Source: Trichoplusia ni (taxonomy: Eukaryota; Arthropoda; Insecta; Lepidoptera; Noctuidae). From it: DNA of 64,000 bases. The position numbers and the translations under genes are program-made. Below, one piece after another: positions 11,106 to 22,046 of the stretch; the first letter of the stretch is position 1, and each line of letters opens with the position of its first letter. Where the stretch lies: positions 18,927,657 through 18,991,656 of the forward strand of contig NC_039482.1 of assembly GCF_003590095.1 (NCBI RefSeq). The letters run 5' to 3'. The notes below the pieces were generated by a model, which saw only the letters and a list, made by a program, of their open reading frames with translations, was not told the DNA's origin and made no database searches.

Positions 11106-13204
11106 TAGCCATTACATATGAATAATTTATGATTAATTCGGTAGACCATTAGAAGATACTAAATGAATGTTTATATTTAGTTTATAAGCTCAGTAAGCAA
11201 TTTAAATTCCATTGTTATTTGAGTTTTTTTATTAAAGGTATTACGTCTTACCTTACAACTTTGCAACATTTCAAATCGAATTATTAATTTAAATTGCAGA
11301 ATATAAATTACACTTTAATACGGTTAGACTGGAAGCCGACTATTTTTCAAGTTGGTCAAAGGCTAGGCCGATGATGAGGCACATCTTTATCACACTTAAT
11401 AGAATAAAATCTTAACACACACATTTACTGCAACACATTTTAGGCCTCCTCAAGCTAAGTAGGTACGTACTAAATGTAGAAAATTACCGAGCAATTTCCA
11501 GCAAAGACTTCGGGGGCAATTCGTTTTATCAGAAACATTAGCTGCGAAACATCTACGCTTTCGGTTACACCCACTCAGTATCCAAATATACAGTTTTTAT
11601 GAATACTAATGAAATATTGGGAGGCCTAAAGGTAAGTGATGGTAACTGGCTGTTCTAGGTATCGCCTTTTCAGTATATTCGACACGTTCCTTTTATAACT
11701 AGAGACAAGATATATTTTTTTATAATTTTTTTTTAGGTTATGACACGCTATTATTACAATATTTGGACCATTTATTAACCGCACGCTAAGTTATAAGTTT
11801 AACCGCTATATCTGTGACGCCGTAGCTCTTAAAACGGTAAACTGATTCGGTTGCGATTTTTCTTTTACTTAAAAGAGGGATTTCCAGCGATAGAAACATG
11901 ATTTTCCAAAATCGGTCCAGATTTTTATTTTATTAATTCATAATAAAAAGCGGGGTACCCCGGATTATTATTAGTGTCTTTGGCCAGTTAAAAATAAATA
12001 AAAAGAAACTTAAAAAAAAATGTAAACGAAGATGGAATGCTCGAAACTACAATCTTGTGCATTTCAATCCGTTCAAAACAACAATTCCAGTACAATGTAG
12101 CACAAAACAACACCAATAAAATAAAAACTAAACGATAACAAAAACAAAAACATTGACCATCAAATACTACGATTGCAAAATATAAACGATTTTTATCATC
12201 AGATAAGGGCGCGTTTTCTTTTACGCGATCACTTTATCTCGTAAAAGTTAATCTTAAAACCGGCTTTAGAATGTTTACACTGTATTAAAGGAAAGAGGCA
12301 ATAAAAATAATAATGTAATAAGGGTAACAATGTTGGAAACATGTTCAGAAACTTTTATTCGAGTTGAATGATTCAAACTATGTTTACTTGGCACCCACAT
12401 AATATGAAGCTTGGGTTCGCGGTAAAATGGATTTTCACTGAAGCTAAAACAAAGGAAAGTCGTTGTTAATTTATTGTTATTAAAAATATTTCTTTTAATA
12501 TCGACGTGGCTTTTGATGTTGTGTGTATGTGCATTAGATTATATCTATTATGTACTTCTGAAAGACTATGTGGTCTTGTAAGTTTTGAATATAACCTAAA
12601 AAAATAAAAATAAAATGGTTTCGCTGTAATAAAAATAATGCACTTTATGCTGAGATTGATTCGTAGAGAAGAATAGAAGGAAACAGATTCAACTCAAAAC
12701 CCAATTCAAAAATAATATGTCAAAAACATTCCGGATCTCAAAATGATTTTGATTTTATTTCCAATCATAAGGATTGCTAGTATTAATAAACTCTCCCTTA
12801 CGCAACAAAACAAGCAATTATTTTCACCATCGCTCCATAATTGAGATATTTCGTTGTATCTTTAAACATCATTTAGAACAGCCATTTTGTTAAGAAACAA
12901 CTGAAGAAAATTGCCGTTACAACACCCCATAATGTCTTAAGTTTCTCAGAGTTCACAACAAATAACTGATAATAAAATTTTGCGTTTTTATAGCGAAAGT
13001 TTATTTAATAATCTCTTCACTTTATATGTGTTTTATTAAACTAACATCTCCCGGGAGCATCCCACAAACTTTTGAAGTGAAGTTGCGGTTATAAGAGGGA
13101 GATGGTGCTCTATACCGTGTTATATGCTATCTCGCTTACTCAAGTCTTACTTTGAAAGATGATTGGTTACCTGTTCAAAATTTTCTAGAAGGATTAGTAC
13201 AATC
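11106..13204. other. Intergenic, no supported gene
   Basis: AT-rich, with homopolymer runs. No long frame or repeat shared with the rest of the window is visible. Confidence 0.5.
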
Positions 13205-13454
13205 TATATATATTAATATATAAAGCTGATGAGTTTGTTTGTTTGAACGCGCTAATCTCAGGAACTACTAGTCCAAATTGAAAAATTCTTTTTGTGTTGA
13301 ATAGACCATTCATCGAGGAAGGCTTTAGGATATAAACCATCACGCTGCGACTAAAAGGAGCGAAGATACAATGGAAAATGTGAAAAAAACATCGCAGGAA
13401 AAATCATAACTTATATCTTCTACCCACGGGGACGAAGTCGCGGGCAACAGCTAG
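13205..13454 (-). repeat. Dispersed repeat family T1, copy 2
   Basis: Inverted relative of 381-645: it starts with a TATATATTA tail and GTTTGTTTGTTTGAACGCGC and ends in GGGACGAAGTCGCGGGCAAC then AGCTAG. It directly abuts a family A copy, so two repeats were inserted side by side. Confidence 0.75.
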
Positions 13455-13479
13455 TTTTAGTATATTTTCTCTCTCGTTT

Positions 13480-13855
13480 AAATAGCTAGCATAAGGGCGT
13501 AGAGAGCGTAGAGGAGCTCGTGGCGAATCTACAACTGCACAAGTTGATCGATCACAGGTTAAGCTACGCTTGATACGGTCGGACCAGAGATAGGTCACAT
13601 AAGGGGTTCTCCCGTGTTTCATAAGGTACGTTATGTTTTGGGTCACGGCTGTTATTCGTACCTACAGCTTCAACAGTCTTTACAGGTAGTCAGCATCTAG
13701 AAAGACAAAAAGTCTTACTAAAGAGCATCGTGAAGCCCTGGTAACTGGGTTGAGGAGGACAGACAGGCAGTCGTTCCTTATAAAACACTGAGCTGCATCT
13801 GTTTAGACTGGAAGCCGACCCCGTCTTAGTTCAGAAAAGGTTGTATAACCAGGTT
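13480..13855 (-). repeat. Dispersed repeat family A, copy 2 (longest)
   Basis: Contains both the 'ggtaactgggttgaggagg' and the 'actggaagccgaccccg' blocks in the order expected for a minus-strand copy, plus the distal half ending near GAGGAGCTCG. The frame at 13404-13646 - is a by-product. Confidence 0.7.
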
Positions 13856-16271
13856 GAAAAACTAGGCTGTATAAATAGCGAGCATTAACATTTAGCCATT
13901 TTAGTAAATTCTTTAAAACTAACTTTCTTCTATCTCTTCATTATATTAACTTTACAACCGGACTTCATACTTACCCTCTATATTAACTGTTTAATGGTTA
14001 ACTAAGTTCTAAATAGTTCCCATATATTATTTAAATCCCCCTTAAGTTACAACAGACAACAGCACTGCAATGAAAATTAAATTTCCTGTAATTATTCACT
14101 TTGATAATTACTACTGCCACAAGTGACCTCTATGTTAGGAAGTCCTAATACGGGTAAATATACACACAAATAATACATTTTATTGTTAAAGTAACTGTGT
14201 GCGCGGTTCTGCCTATTATATGTATATATTATAAAAATAGAATATGATATTAAAAGTCAAATACCAGTTATTTTGTGGCAAATTCAATCTAAAATTGTTA
14301 TACTTCAGAATATGATGAAAATAAATTTGCACTAAAAGCTATTTAAGTTTATTCTACTACGCAATCGAGTTATAACCAAGTTCTCTTTCTCAAAAAGTGT
14401 GAACAGTGTCAAGCTATTTAAAAGTATCAATAAACTTTATAAACCTCGAAAATTTCATTAAACTAAGTTTATAAACACTCAAAAGTAAACACCAACTCAT
14501 TAAAATTTCAACAAACCGCAAGAGGCGAGGCAACAGAACGTAACTAGTATCTTGATAAATTTTAATCAAAATCTTTCGGTCGTATTTGCATAGCCCTCTA
14601 AATATCATGAAACCCTTGAATTTGCATCGAAATGAGCGTAAAATGACCAAAACCCTCATTAAAGGGACGCGACGAGAGCCAGACCTTTATTCTTTTGTCT
14701 AAGCTTTTGTTGGCCACCATTTTGAACGGCGGCCATTTTGTGTTACCAAGATCTGTTTACGAAAAAACTTCTATTGTATTATTCCATTGTTGTTTTTAAT
14801 ATGAAATGTTATGTGGGGGTTTACTGTTAGTGTAAAATTTTATGTACACATTGCCAGATTTAATAATTTAGTTTTATGAGGTTTTTAGTGTTGATGTGCT
14901 GTTTATGGTTTATGTAATATTTGAAGTTGGTTTTATAGGTTACAACAGGGGGATATTTTCACAGGTTACGGATGTATGGAGTATTTAATATTTTTTTAAG
15001 TTCTTGACTATGCTTAACTATCAACGGTGCTAAAATATCTGACGAATACTTTTCCTGCTTTTGCCTGAGTAAATTTTTTGAGTTAAGAATTTTAAGAAAA
15101 CTTTAAATGGCGTCTGGACATTTAAGGGCCAGGATATTCATATTCATATATTTATTTGCATTCCGTAAATGATAAAATACGCGTTGGTCTTCATCAGTTC
15201 AAAATTGAAATCTCTGTTATCTTAACCTACTTTTTTTCGTAAGATTATGGTGTTCAGCCCAGACTTAGTCTAGCGGTCGCGATACATACGCGTGGATCAT
15301 CTGCAATTATGGATTCATTCACAAAATTATTATTTCTGATTTTGAGTCTTAAAGTGTATATGCAGTGGCACATTTTAGTTACTTAACTTGAAATTTAAAA
15401 ATAGAGCTTCAAGTGGATACATATTTAGGAAGTCTAATTTACTGACCATATTTTCTTTTTCTCCAAAATTCCGAATAGTTCACGAGATTTTTGCGTTGAT
15501 CATGCAAAGCAAGGTTTTGGTACAAGGGATACGAAATAGCGGTGCTAAATTAAAATGGAAAACATGGATTTCAATAAACTTGAATAAAAAATAAAAATAA
15601 TTTCACGATACTATTACGGTTTTCTGAATGGAATTGTGGGCACTAGAAGCAGATATTAGTGCAGCTATTAATTACTAACTTAGGATTAAGATCTTCAGAG
15701 GTTTCCGAAACTACATACACATAGCTAAGCCGTTGCATAATTTAATAATGCAATAGACTCACGAAAGTTAAAAAAAAACTGATCCATACTCAATAGTTGA
15801 AAGTTCACTATACAGGAAGCAAAGCCTCAATAATTAAATGACCTGAATACCTGATATTTGAAAAACCTTGACCTGCTTAATATTTTTAATAAAACTTTTC
15901 TAACAAAAAGTGACCAAATTTTTTAATAATTAAACACAAATATAACCTTTCACCATCGTGACTCAGCGGTTTTTGGAGAGTGGGTGTTATTTTATTTTAT
16001 ATCGATACATGCTTTTAAAATATCGTGGCTTCATAATTTATTATAAACCACAGCTTGAATGCCGATAGAAGTTAGTCACACATTTACGTTAACTAAAAGC
16101 AGAAAGAATGACTGGAAACTATGTTAACCATTACTAAAAAAAAAACATTTCTATTTGTTATTGTTTTTTCGGTTCGTAATAAAAAAAAACAATAATAATT
16201 GTTTGGTTGAATCTTATTCACCGTAAAAACGTTACACCGACAAATAAATTGGATACGGATACGTATGCATT
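13856..16271. other. Intergenic, no supported gene
   Basis: AT-rich. Frames at 14414-14659 -, 15388-15594 + and 16093-16311 - have no domain support. A short GC-richer patch at 14711-14745 has two GGCCA(C/T) motifs (one CCATTTTG, one GCCATTTTG) of the kind bound by YY1/PHO proteins, too few to call a regulatory element. Confidence 0.5.
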
Positions 16272-16610
16272 TTTTTAGGGTTCCGTAAACAAAAAGTACG
16301 AACGTGCCCATATTACAACGGCCCAGGTGTCTATCTGTCTGTCATCAGGCTGTATGTTTATTGTTCATCATGGCTGACAGTGAAAATTTCAATGTCAACA
16401 ACCCCGCTATGGTAATGACTTTCAACCTCACAACTTTCAAACGCCTTAAATGGTTTTATCACACATGTCTAGGAACACTTACACATAATACACCTAGGTT
16501 ATACAAAAAAAAACTAAACTGAAATCGGTCTATCCATTCGAAACCAATGATGACAGACAGACGGACAAACTTATAATAACAGTCTTCTTTTTACGTAAAG
16601 GGGCTAAAAT
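16272..16610 (+). repeat. Dispersed repeat family D, longer copy
   Basis: Opens with TTTTTTAGGGTTCCGTA, continues with a degenerate 'tctgtctgtcatcaggctgt' block and ends with 'gacagacagacggacaaact'. Such sequence is typical of moth LINE 3' regions. It lies about 115 bp outside the left end of the large transposon and is separate from it. The 72-residue frame across it is not a gene. Confidence 0.6.
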
Positions 16611-16725
16611 TAAATTTAAGTTAATTAACGGTTTGTGTTTTTATCACATCGTTAAAAATAAAGTAAAATTAAAAGCACCTAAAACGATGAGATGTATGGT
16701 AGTGGGGGCTAGTAACATCTAGAGC

Positions 16726-17297
16726 AAGAGCCCGTGAACCCCAGACCTTCGTTATTTTATAAAAGCTGAAAGATTGTCAGCGCATACTCCCAACCCAGGT
16801 AAGAACGATGGACCATTATGAAGTTTGGGTTATAGTGGCTTAGGCAGGTAAACGGTACTAAAGGTGTGTAAAATACCGATCTAAATTCGTCAAATAATAA
16901 AGTGCGATTTTTTGATATTATCTTCAGAATATTATTAAAAATCACGTTATTCATTGCCAGACACTTAACATCGTGGCAACCCCTTGCCAGACACCCTTAA
17001 TGTTCATGAAATTATAGTTTAACTTACGTTATAGTATAAAAGCTGATTTTTATATATAATACTTGGGTAATAAGTAGATGATGTTTCCTCATTAGCCAGA
17101 CATTTTTTATAGTTCCAACCCCTTGCCAGACAAGCATGTAGGGTAGCTGTAGGAGCGAGCGCGAGGCAGTATGTATATGAGTGAGTGCGAGTGAGATGGC
17201 GAGTTAAGTCTACCGCGATCCCTCACTGCGCAGTTGTTATTTCTACTGCGCATGTATTGTTTAGTACTCAGTACATGTTTACATCAGCTAAAATAAT
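16726..17297 (+). repeat. Left terminal inverted repeat arm
   Basis: Pairs with 22876-23400. GCCAGACA sites lie at 16956, 16986, 17095 and 17125: two pairs, each spaced 30 bp, the pairs 109 bp apart. An insert of about 50 bp (roughly 17199-17251), containing two CTGCGCA motifs, is missing from the right arm. The 65-residue frame at 16757-16954 - is identical to the frame at 23172-23369 + simply because both lie in the inverted arms. Confidence 0.8.
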
Positions 17298-17429
17298 ATA
17301 ATATAGCATGATACGTAGATTATATGTTTACAATTTGTTTATGTGACTTTTTAAATTAAAGTGATTTTGTATTATAAAAACAAATCATAGGTGATACATT
17401 AATTTGTGTTATTTGCAAAAAAAAGTAGT
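17291..17429 (+). repeat. Direct repeat flanking the retrotransposon, left copy
   Basis: Aligns with 22047-22182 over about 137 bp, with roughly ten differences including a 3-bp length difference. It carries the start region of the transposon's zinc-finger gene, but the start codon is ATA here instead of ATG (17387-17389). It ends at GTAGT, exactly where the retrotransposon tail begins. The simplest reading is an unusually long target-site duplication. Confidence 0.7.
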
Positions 17430-17618
17430 GATTTTTTATTTATTTATCAAATAACATACACAACATAACAGTTTACACCAAATCGTTGGGCAGTCAGATA
17501 ATACAATTACAACAGAAACTTAAACACTAAAAAGGGGACAAAAGTCTACAAATTATAAAATTTACACATAAACAAGAATTAAACAACAATAAACAAACAC
17601 ATAAGAAACAGTAAACAA

Positions 17619-19307
17619 TCACCTTTCGTTCCTCAACTCACAGAATTTCAAACACATATAACAAAAATCCACCCATTTCGTCGCAAACAGATCGCATTCA
17701 GGTTCTGACTTCAAGAGAGCGTTGAGCAGAGTGAGCGCGCGGATGAGCGGAGAGTTAGTGTGTGAGACAGTGCGAGCTTCAGGTACGGCCAGCAAAGGAT
17801 AGGTGCGTGGTCTGAGCTGCATTTTGGGTACCATGGGAACATAAAGACGGACTACCTGGGACACCAACTCAGGGCAGTCGGATTCACCACGTAACATCTT
17901 ACAGACGAATGAAATTAAATGGTTATTGCGCCTTACTTCCAGAGAATTGAATGTTAACATGCCTAATAGAAATTTTGTTGGATAAAGATATGGGTAGTAT
18001 TTGTAATTCTTTTTGTATAAAAATCTGAGAAAAGCTTTTTGAATTTTTTCTAAAAGTAAGGCGTAAGCACTTTCATAGGGATTCCAAATGATCGAAGCAG
18101 ATTCAAGTTTGCTTCTAACCAGTGCCATGTAAACAAGTCTGATAGCCGTGGGGTTACGGAACTCCCTCATGTTTCTAATTACAAAACCTAATCTACGATA
18201 TGATTCAGTAGCAAGTGTTTTGACGTGGTCATGGAAGTTCAATTTGGGGTCAAAAATAACTCCCAGATCCTTAACGGAGGAAACTCGGGTTATTAATTCC
18301 GTCCCCAAAAAATATGGCTCAAACAGAGGATTATGAGAACGGCTAAAAGTCATAACATGACACTTATCAATATTAAATAATAGTTTGTGGTCTATACTCC
18401 AACGAAATACTGAGTTTAGGTCTTCTTGCAATGTGGCAGCATCGAAACTGTTTTCTATCCCGTAAACCAGTTTGAGATCATCCGCGTACAATAGGCATTT
18501 AGCATGTTTAAGTACCGTCTCCAGATTATTTACCATTATGTTAAACAAAAGTGGTCCTAAAATTGAACCTTGACTAACGCCTGACCGAGTGTGATATAAT
18601 TTAGATACAAAGCAACCATGACGGACATATTGCTGCCGATCGCGCAGATAACTAACGAAAAATTTAAGGAGTTTAGGTGAAAAGCCTGTCTCACTTAATT
18701 TGCGTAGCAACACGTCGTTATCAACACGATCAAAAGCTTTTTTGAAATCGAAATAAATTACATCCACTTGTATATTTTTATCCAGATGTTCGGAAATCAG
18801 ATCAACCAGCGTGAGCAGATTGGTAGTAACGGAACGATTATGTCTGAATCCGTGTTGTGCATCACATAGATAAGGTTGAATTTGTGTACTGATAAGTGTA
18901 TGTAATATTGATTCAAATAATTTAGGTAATGATGAGAGTATAGCTATTGGCCTATAGTTTTCTACTTGCGAATGATCACTAGATTTAGGGATCGGCTGAA
19001 CGCGCGAGACTTTCCAACGATCTGGATAAAACCCTGTCTCTAGTGACATGTTAAAAATATGTAAGATAGGCGATTTCAACATGTCTTTACAACCTTTAAT
19101 AATAAATGCGGGAATGTAGTCGGGACCTATGGAAGAATTCGGTTTAAGTTTATCTATACCATACTCTAGATCACTCATCAAAATTTCGTTTATGTTAATT
19201 AGATTTGAAGATTTGATTTCTGATATGTCATTAAGATAATCAAGCGAAGGGGTTTCCGGCAAAAAAACGCTAGCAAAAAAAATTGGAGAACGATTGAGCT
19301 GCCTCAC
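17619..19307 (-). CDS. Retrotransposon ORF2, reverse transcriptase part
   Basis: This 562-residue frame encodes the reverse transcriptase of the CR1/Jockey-type element, which copies the element's RNA at a nicked target. In order one sees the entry region (ENYRPIAILSSLPKLFES), motif 2a (QHGFRHNRSVTTNLL), motif A (VIYFDFKKAFDRVD), motif B (GVSQGSILGPLLFNIMV), the catalytic YADD box (CLLYADDLKLVY) and motif D (NIDKCHVMTFSR). The catalytic aspartates are all present. The C-terminal tail (LLKSEPECDLFA) has a relative at 51122-51246. The first residues to about 13 belong to a wrong frame: the true protein continues from the endonuclease frame upstream through a run of eight T that has one base too many. 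There is no independent start. Confidence 0.9.
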   Translation of the reverse strand: MRQLNRSPIFFASVFLPETPSLDYLNDISEIKSSNLININEILMSDLEYGIDKLKPNSSIGPDYIPAFIIKGCKDMLKSPILHIFNMSLETGFYPDRWKVSRVQPIPKSSDHSQVENYRPIAILSSLPKLFESILHTLISTQIQPYLCDAQHGFRHNRSVTTNLLTLVDLISEHLDKNIQVDVIYFDFKKAFDRVDNDVLLRKLSETGFSPKLLKFFVSYLRDRQQYVRHGCFVSKLYHTRSGVSQGSILGPLLFNIMVNNLETVLKHAKCLLYADDLKLVYGIENSFDAATLQEDLNSVFRWSIDHKLLFNIDKCHVMTFSRSHNPLFEPYFLGTELITRVSSVKDLGVIFDPKLNFHDHVKTLATESYRRLGFVIRNMREFRNPTAIRLVYMALVRSKLESASIIWNPYESAYALLLEKIQKAFLRFLYKKNYKYYPYLYPTKFLLGMLTFNSLEVRRNNHLISFVCKMLRGESDCPELVSQVVRLYVPMVPKMQLRPRTYPLLAVPEARTVSHTNSPLIRALTLLNALLKSEPECDLFATKWVDFCYMCLKFCELRNER

Positions 19308-20499
19308 TACCAGTACACTCTATTCCTTTATACGTGACACGTGTCTCAAAACCTCCCTTACACCGCAAACTCTGTATGTGCTGCCAGAATGTTTTAGGAC
19401 TGTGATTTAATTTGACCTGAATATTGTGCAAAAAGTTGTTATATGCCACAGACGTTCGTCGTTTAATGTCAGATCTAAGAGCAGAGAAATTATTGTATGC
19501 AGCTTTATCACCACAAACTTTCCATTTTTTATGTAGCTTAGCTTTAAGTTTGATGTCACTTATAAGGTCAGAAGTAAACCATGCCGGGAAGGACCTAGAG
19601 GGCGTTCTGGGTCTATTTTTTTTAGGTAAGCATTCATCAAAAATATTATATAGAATCTTATAAAACTGCTCTACAGCCTGGTTTACGTCTTTTTCAAGGT
19701 ATATCTCCTCCCATTTTAATTTAGAAATAAGGGCGTACATAAGCTCATAATTCCCTTTGGAAAAATTCCAATCTTTTTGCACATCCATGTTACTCGGATT
19801 AATTCTTACAGAACCAGACTTTGATCTAAAGAATGATAAGCCAATATCAAGCGGTGGATGATATGAATCTCGTCGCGGCACAAGACCTCCCCCCTCGATC
19901 TCAGACACTCTCACTTTGCAACCGCTGTCAGCAGACAATACAACGTCTAATTTACCTCCAAAAGCATTCATCACCTCATTCCTCTCAGTTAATCCACAAA
20001 AACTTAAAAAATAACAATAATAACATAAAATGGCAGTAGATGTATACTTTGGGTTTAGGTTTAGATCACCGAGTATTAGCACTTCTTCTTTTAATGAGCC
20101 TATTATTGACTCCACTTTATGAAACCAAGACATATACATTTCATCAGAAGATCTAGGATGAATATACACAACACAAGCATAATAAGTAGCACAGGATGTA
20201 GAAAGCCGCACCCAGAGATCTTCACCATTCTGTGTCTCAAATTCAGGACAACGCAGCACTGTAATACCAGGTCGGGCGGCTAATAGCACGCCTCCACCTA
20301 TGCCACTCGTACGGTCACGTCGTAGTATATTCCATCCATTGCAGGTAAGCTCTGAATCTAGCACGGAGTTGTCGAGAAATGTTTCGGTTACAGCTACAAC
20401 ATCACAAGTCAGCGTTAATAAACTTTGCCTGAAGTGACTAAGCTTAGTTTTGAGGCCTCTTACATTTTGGTATATAACTGATATAGTCTGTAATTCCAT
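19270..20499 (-). CDS. Retrotransposon ORF2, endonuclease part
   Basis: The 409-residue frame starts 25 bp after the ORF1 stop and is the N-terminal part of ORF2. It encodes an apurinic/apyrimidinic-type endonuclease that nicks target DNA to prime reverse transcription. Visible motifs are IYQNVRGLKTK near residue 10, VTETFLDNS near 38, GGGVLLAARPG near 70 and LILGDLNLNP near 140. The usual SDH box near the end of the domain reads DSYHPPL (near residue 216), so the aspartate of the strict consensus is Y here; some insect relatives may share this, and I cannot tell whether activity is lost. The frame stops in SNFFC because of a one-base insertion in a T run; removing it joins the frame to the reverse transcriptase. 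Confidence 0.85.
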   Translation of the reverse strand: MELQTISVIYQNVRGLKTKLSHFRQSLLTLTCDVVAVTETFLDNSVLDSELTCNGWNILRRDRTSGIGGGVLLAARPGITVLRCPEFETQNGEDLWVRLSTSCATYYACVVYIHPRSSDEMYMSWFHKVESIIGSLKEEVLILGDLNLNPKYTSTAILCYYCYFLSFCGLTERNEVMNAFGGKLDVVLSADSGCKVRVSEIEGGGLVPRRDSYHPPLDIGLSFFRSKSGSVRINPSNMDVQKDWNFSKGNYELMYALISKLKWEEIYLEKDVNQAVEQFYKILYNIFDECLPKKNRPRTPSRSFPAWFTSDLISDIKLKAKLHKKWKVCGDKAAYNNFSALRSDIKRRTSVAYNNFLHNIQVKLNHSPKTFWQHIQSLRCKGGFETRVTYKGIECTGSEAAQSFSNFFC

Positions 20500-20524
20500 T
20501 AAACATGAAGTTCGTCGATCATCT

Positions 20525-21643
20525 TTATTGGTTTTTATTTCTGTTGGACTGATTTCGAAAAAACCACTGCCTTACTCTAGCGTTAGTCGGCCACATGTCC
20601 GGTGAGACGCTTTTCTCATAGAAGTCAACAGGAACACCAATTTTGAAAGACTTGTAATCGCCCTTAGGTTTAAGCTCTTCGATGGTACATACACCCCCAG
20701 GTATTTGCTTTTGTAAATAGGCTATGACTTCATCTGCTCCTGACAACATATTCCATAGGTGGATATAGCGACGCGACTCCACGGCTTTTAGTGATGTGGT
20801 TTCGGGGCCCGCAGTACCACGGATAGAACTGTATCGCTTAAGTTTTCGTTTGCGCACCTCTTCCCATCCGTCATTTAAGTTATTGTTAGGTTCAGAATTG
20901 AAGCCATTAGGAGCAGTTTGTTTATTTTCTTGAGGTATATCCGATTCTGATAAATTACGTTCTGGGACTTGTATGACAGGCGCTTGTAGGGAAACATCGG
21001 CCACTAAATTGTCGGAATCAGGACGAGTAACTGACTTCGGTTTTGGTTTAGTATCATTATTTATGGGACGGAGCTTAGTTTTCTTTTTTAATGTAGGTAT
21101 TTTGGTATTTTTTTTGGCTTTAACATCAGTATTTATAGGTTCAGTATGAGATACAGCATCTGGAATGTTTGTCAATAAATGGCAACGGTTGCATTGCGAT
21201 GATTTTTCAAGTTTATTGAGTTTCTCACTGCAGACTTCTATTTTTTGCGTACAAACCTTGAGTGCAGAGTTGTATTGACTTATAGTTGATAAGGCGTCAG
21301 ACAGTTGTTCCACTAAAACATTTATTTGTTCACGTAGAAGATTTATTTCTAAGCCCATAGATTGCGGTGAAGTACAGGGAGAGTGCAGTAGCGGGTCAAA
21401 ACTTTTCTTCCGAGTTGAAATATTATTCATGGTAATCTGCGTATGTAAGCTCGCTAGATCCTTGTTAGTTGCAGCAGCGGAGTTACACTCAGGGCATAAC
21501 CACATACTTCGTTCTTCAAGCGTAAGCTGCCGATTATTACAAGCATAATGGTACACTTTGTTACAAGCATCCATGGCGCATTCAAGAAAAGCATCCCCAG
21601 ATAACAGCTCGTTATTGCATGCAGCGCAATTCATTATACTCAA
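20525..21643 (-). CDS. Retrotransposon ORF1, PHD-finger nucleic-acid-binding protein
   Basis: The 372-residue product is the ORF1 protein of the CR1-type element, expected to bind element RNA and assemble the ribonucleoprotein. Residues 6-53 form a PHD-like finger with the pattern C6-C9-C22-C27-H32-C35-C50-C53 (C4HC3). A predicted coiled coil lies around 95-140 (heptad-like L, V, I in LLREQINVLVEQLSDAL). A basic linker follows (residues 175-205, rich in K and T), and a C-terminal region (about 285-360) with YIHLWNMLSGADEVIAYLQ is conserved in insect retroelement ORF1 proteins. The frame is intact from a clear ATG. It lacks CCHC knuckles, which separates it from Jockey-type gag-like ORF1 proteins. 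Confidence 0.85.
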   Translation of the reverse strand: MSIMNCAACNNELLSGDAFLECAMDACNKVYHYACNNRQLTLEERSMWLCPECNSAAATNKDLASLHTQITMNNISTRKKSFDPLLHSPCTSPQSMGLEINLLREQINVLVEQLSDALSTISQYNSALKVCTQKIEVCSEKLNKLEKSSQCNRCHLLTNIPDAVSHTEPINTDVKAKKNTKIPTLKKKTKLRPINNDTKPKPKSVTRPDSDNLVADVSLQAPVIQVPERNLSESDIPQENKQTAPNGFNSEPNNNLNDGWEEVRKRKLKRYSSIRGTAGPETTSLKAVESRRYIHLWNMLSGADEVIAYLQKQIPGGVCTIEELKPKGDYKSFKIGVPVDFYEKSVSPDMWPTNARVRQWFFRNQSNRNKNQ

Positions 21644-22046
21644 TTGGTTTAGTACAGCAAGTTATGAATAATTTGTTAAATAATTATGAAATATTATTCA
21701 CTATTTTACGGCGACAAATTCCGGGAACTCAACACAATAGCGCACCTGTGTCCAGCGACTGCGTCTGTGTGCGTAGAAGCGGGCGATCCGCGGGTTGTCG
21801 TAGGTCAGGGTTAATATTCGTTATGCAAAATTTTAAACAGAAAAATTGTGATTACTCACTGATTATGTGTTGAATTGAGATGGTATAAACTGTAATAGAT
21901 AGTCCTTTGTATTATCTTGAAACTGGTGTAACTTACACTCACTTTTGTTTACTATTTACCACTTTAATTAAGTAAAAACTACGGAGCAAAACAAAACGGT
22001 GTTGTTCTGGCGAGAGAAGCGACGCGAAAAAAAGATGAAAAGTGAT

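Larger units (their letters stand above)
17430..22046 (-). mobile_element. CR1/Jockey-type non-LTR retrotransposon, nearly complete
   Basis: Minus-strand element of about 4.6 kb. In its own orientation it has a 5' leader of about 400 bp, ORF1 (21643 to 20525), a 25-bp gap, ORF2 (20499 to 17619, with one frameshift), a 3' untranslated region of about 190 bp and an (ATAA)n-like tail ending at 17430. The PHD-finger ORF1, the apurinic-type endonuclease and the simple-repeat tail rather than poly(A) are features of the CR1 group. It sits inside the zinc-finger gene of the large transposon. Confidence 0.85.

Noticed and set aside
14700..14750. GGCCAT-type motifs as a Polycomb response element
   Set aside because: Only two motif copies and no companion motifs; too little to support.
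16757..16954. Two identical 65-residue frames (16757-16954 - and 23172-23369 +) as a duplicated gene
   Set aside because: They lie inside the inverted arms of the large transposon, are identical because the arms are, and overlap the subterminal site region. No domain or promoter supports a protein.
18148..18336. Plus-strand frames within the retrotransposon (18148-18336, 19424-19663, 19833-20039, 28114-28296, 28734-28979)
   Set aside because: They are antisense shadows of the reverse transcriptase, endonuclease and nuclease ORFs.
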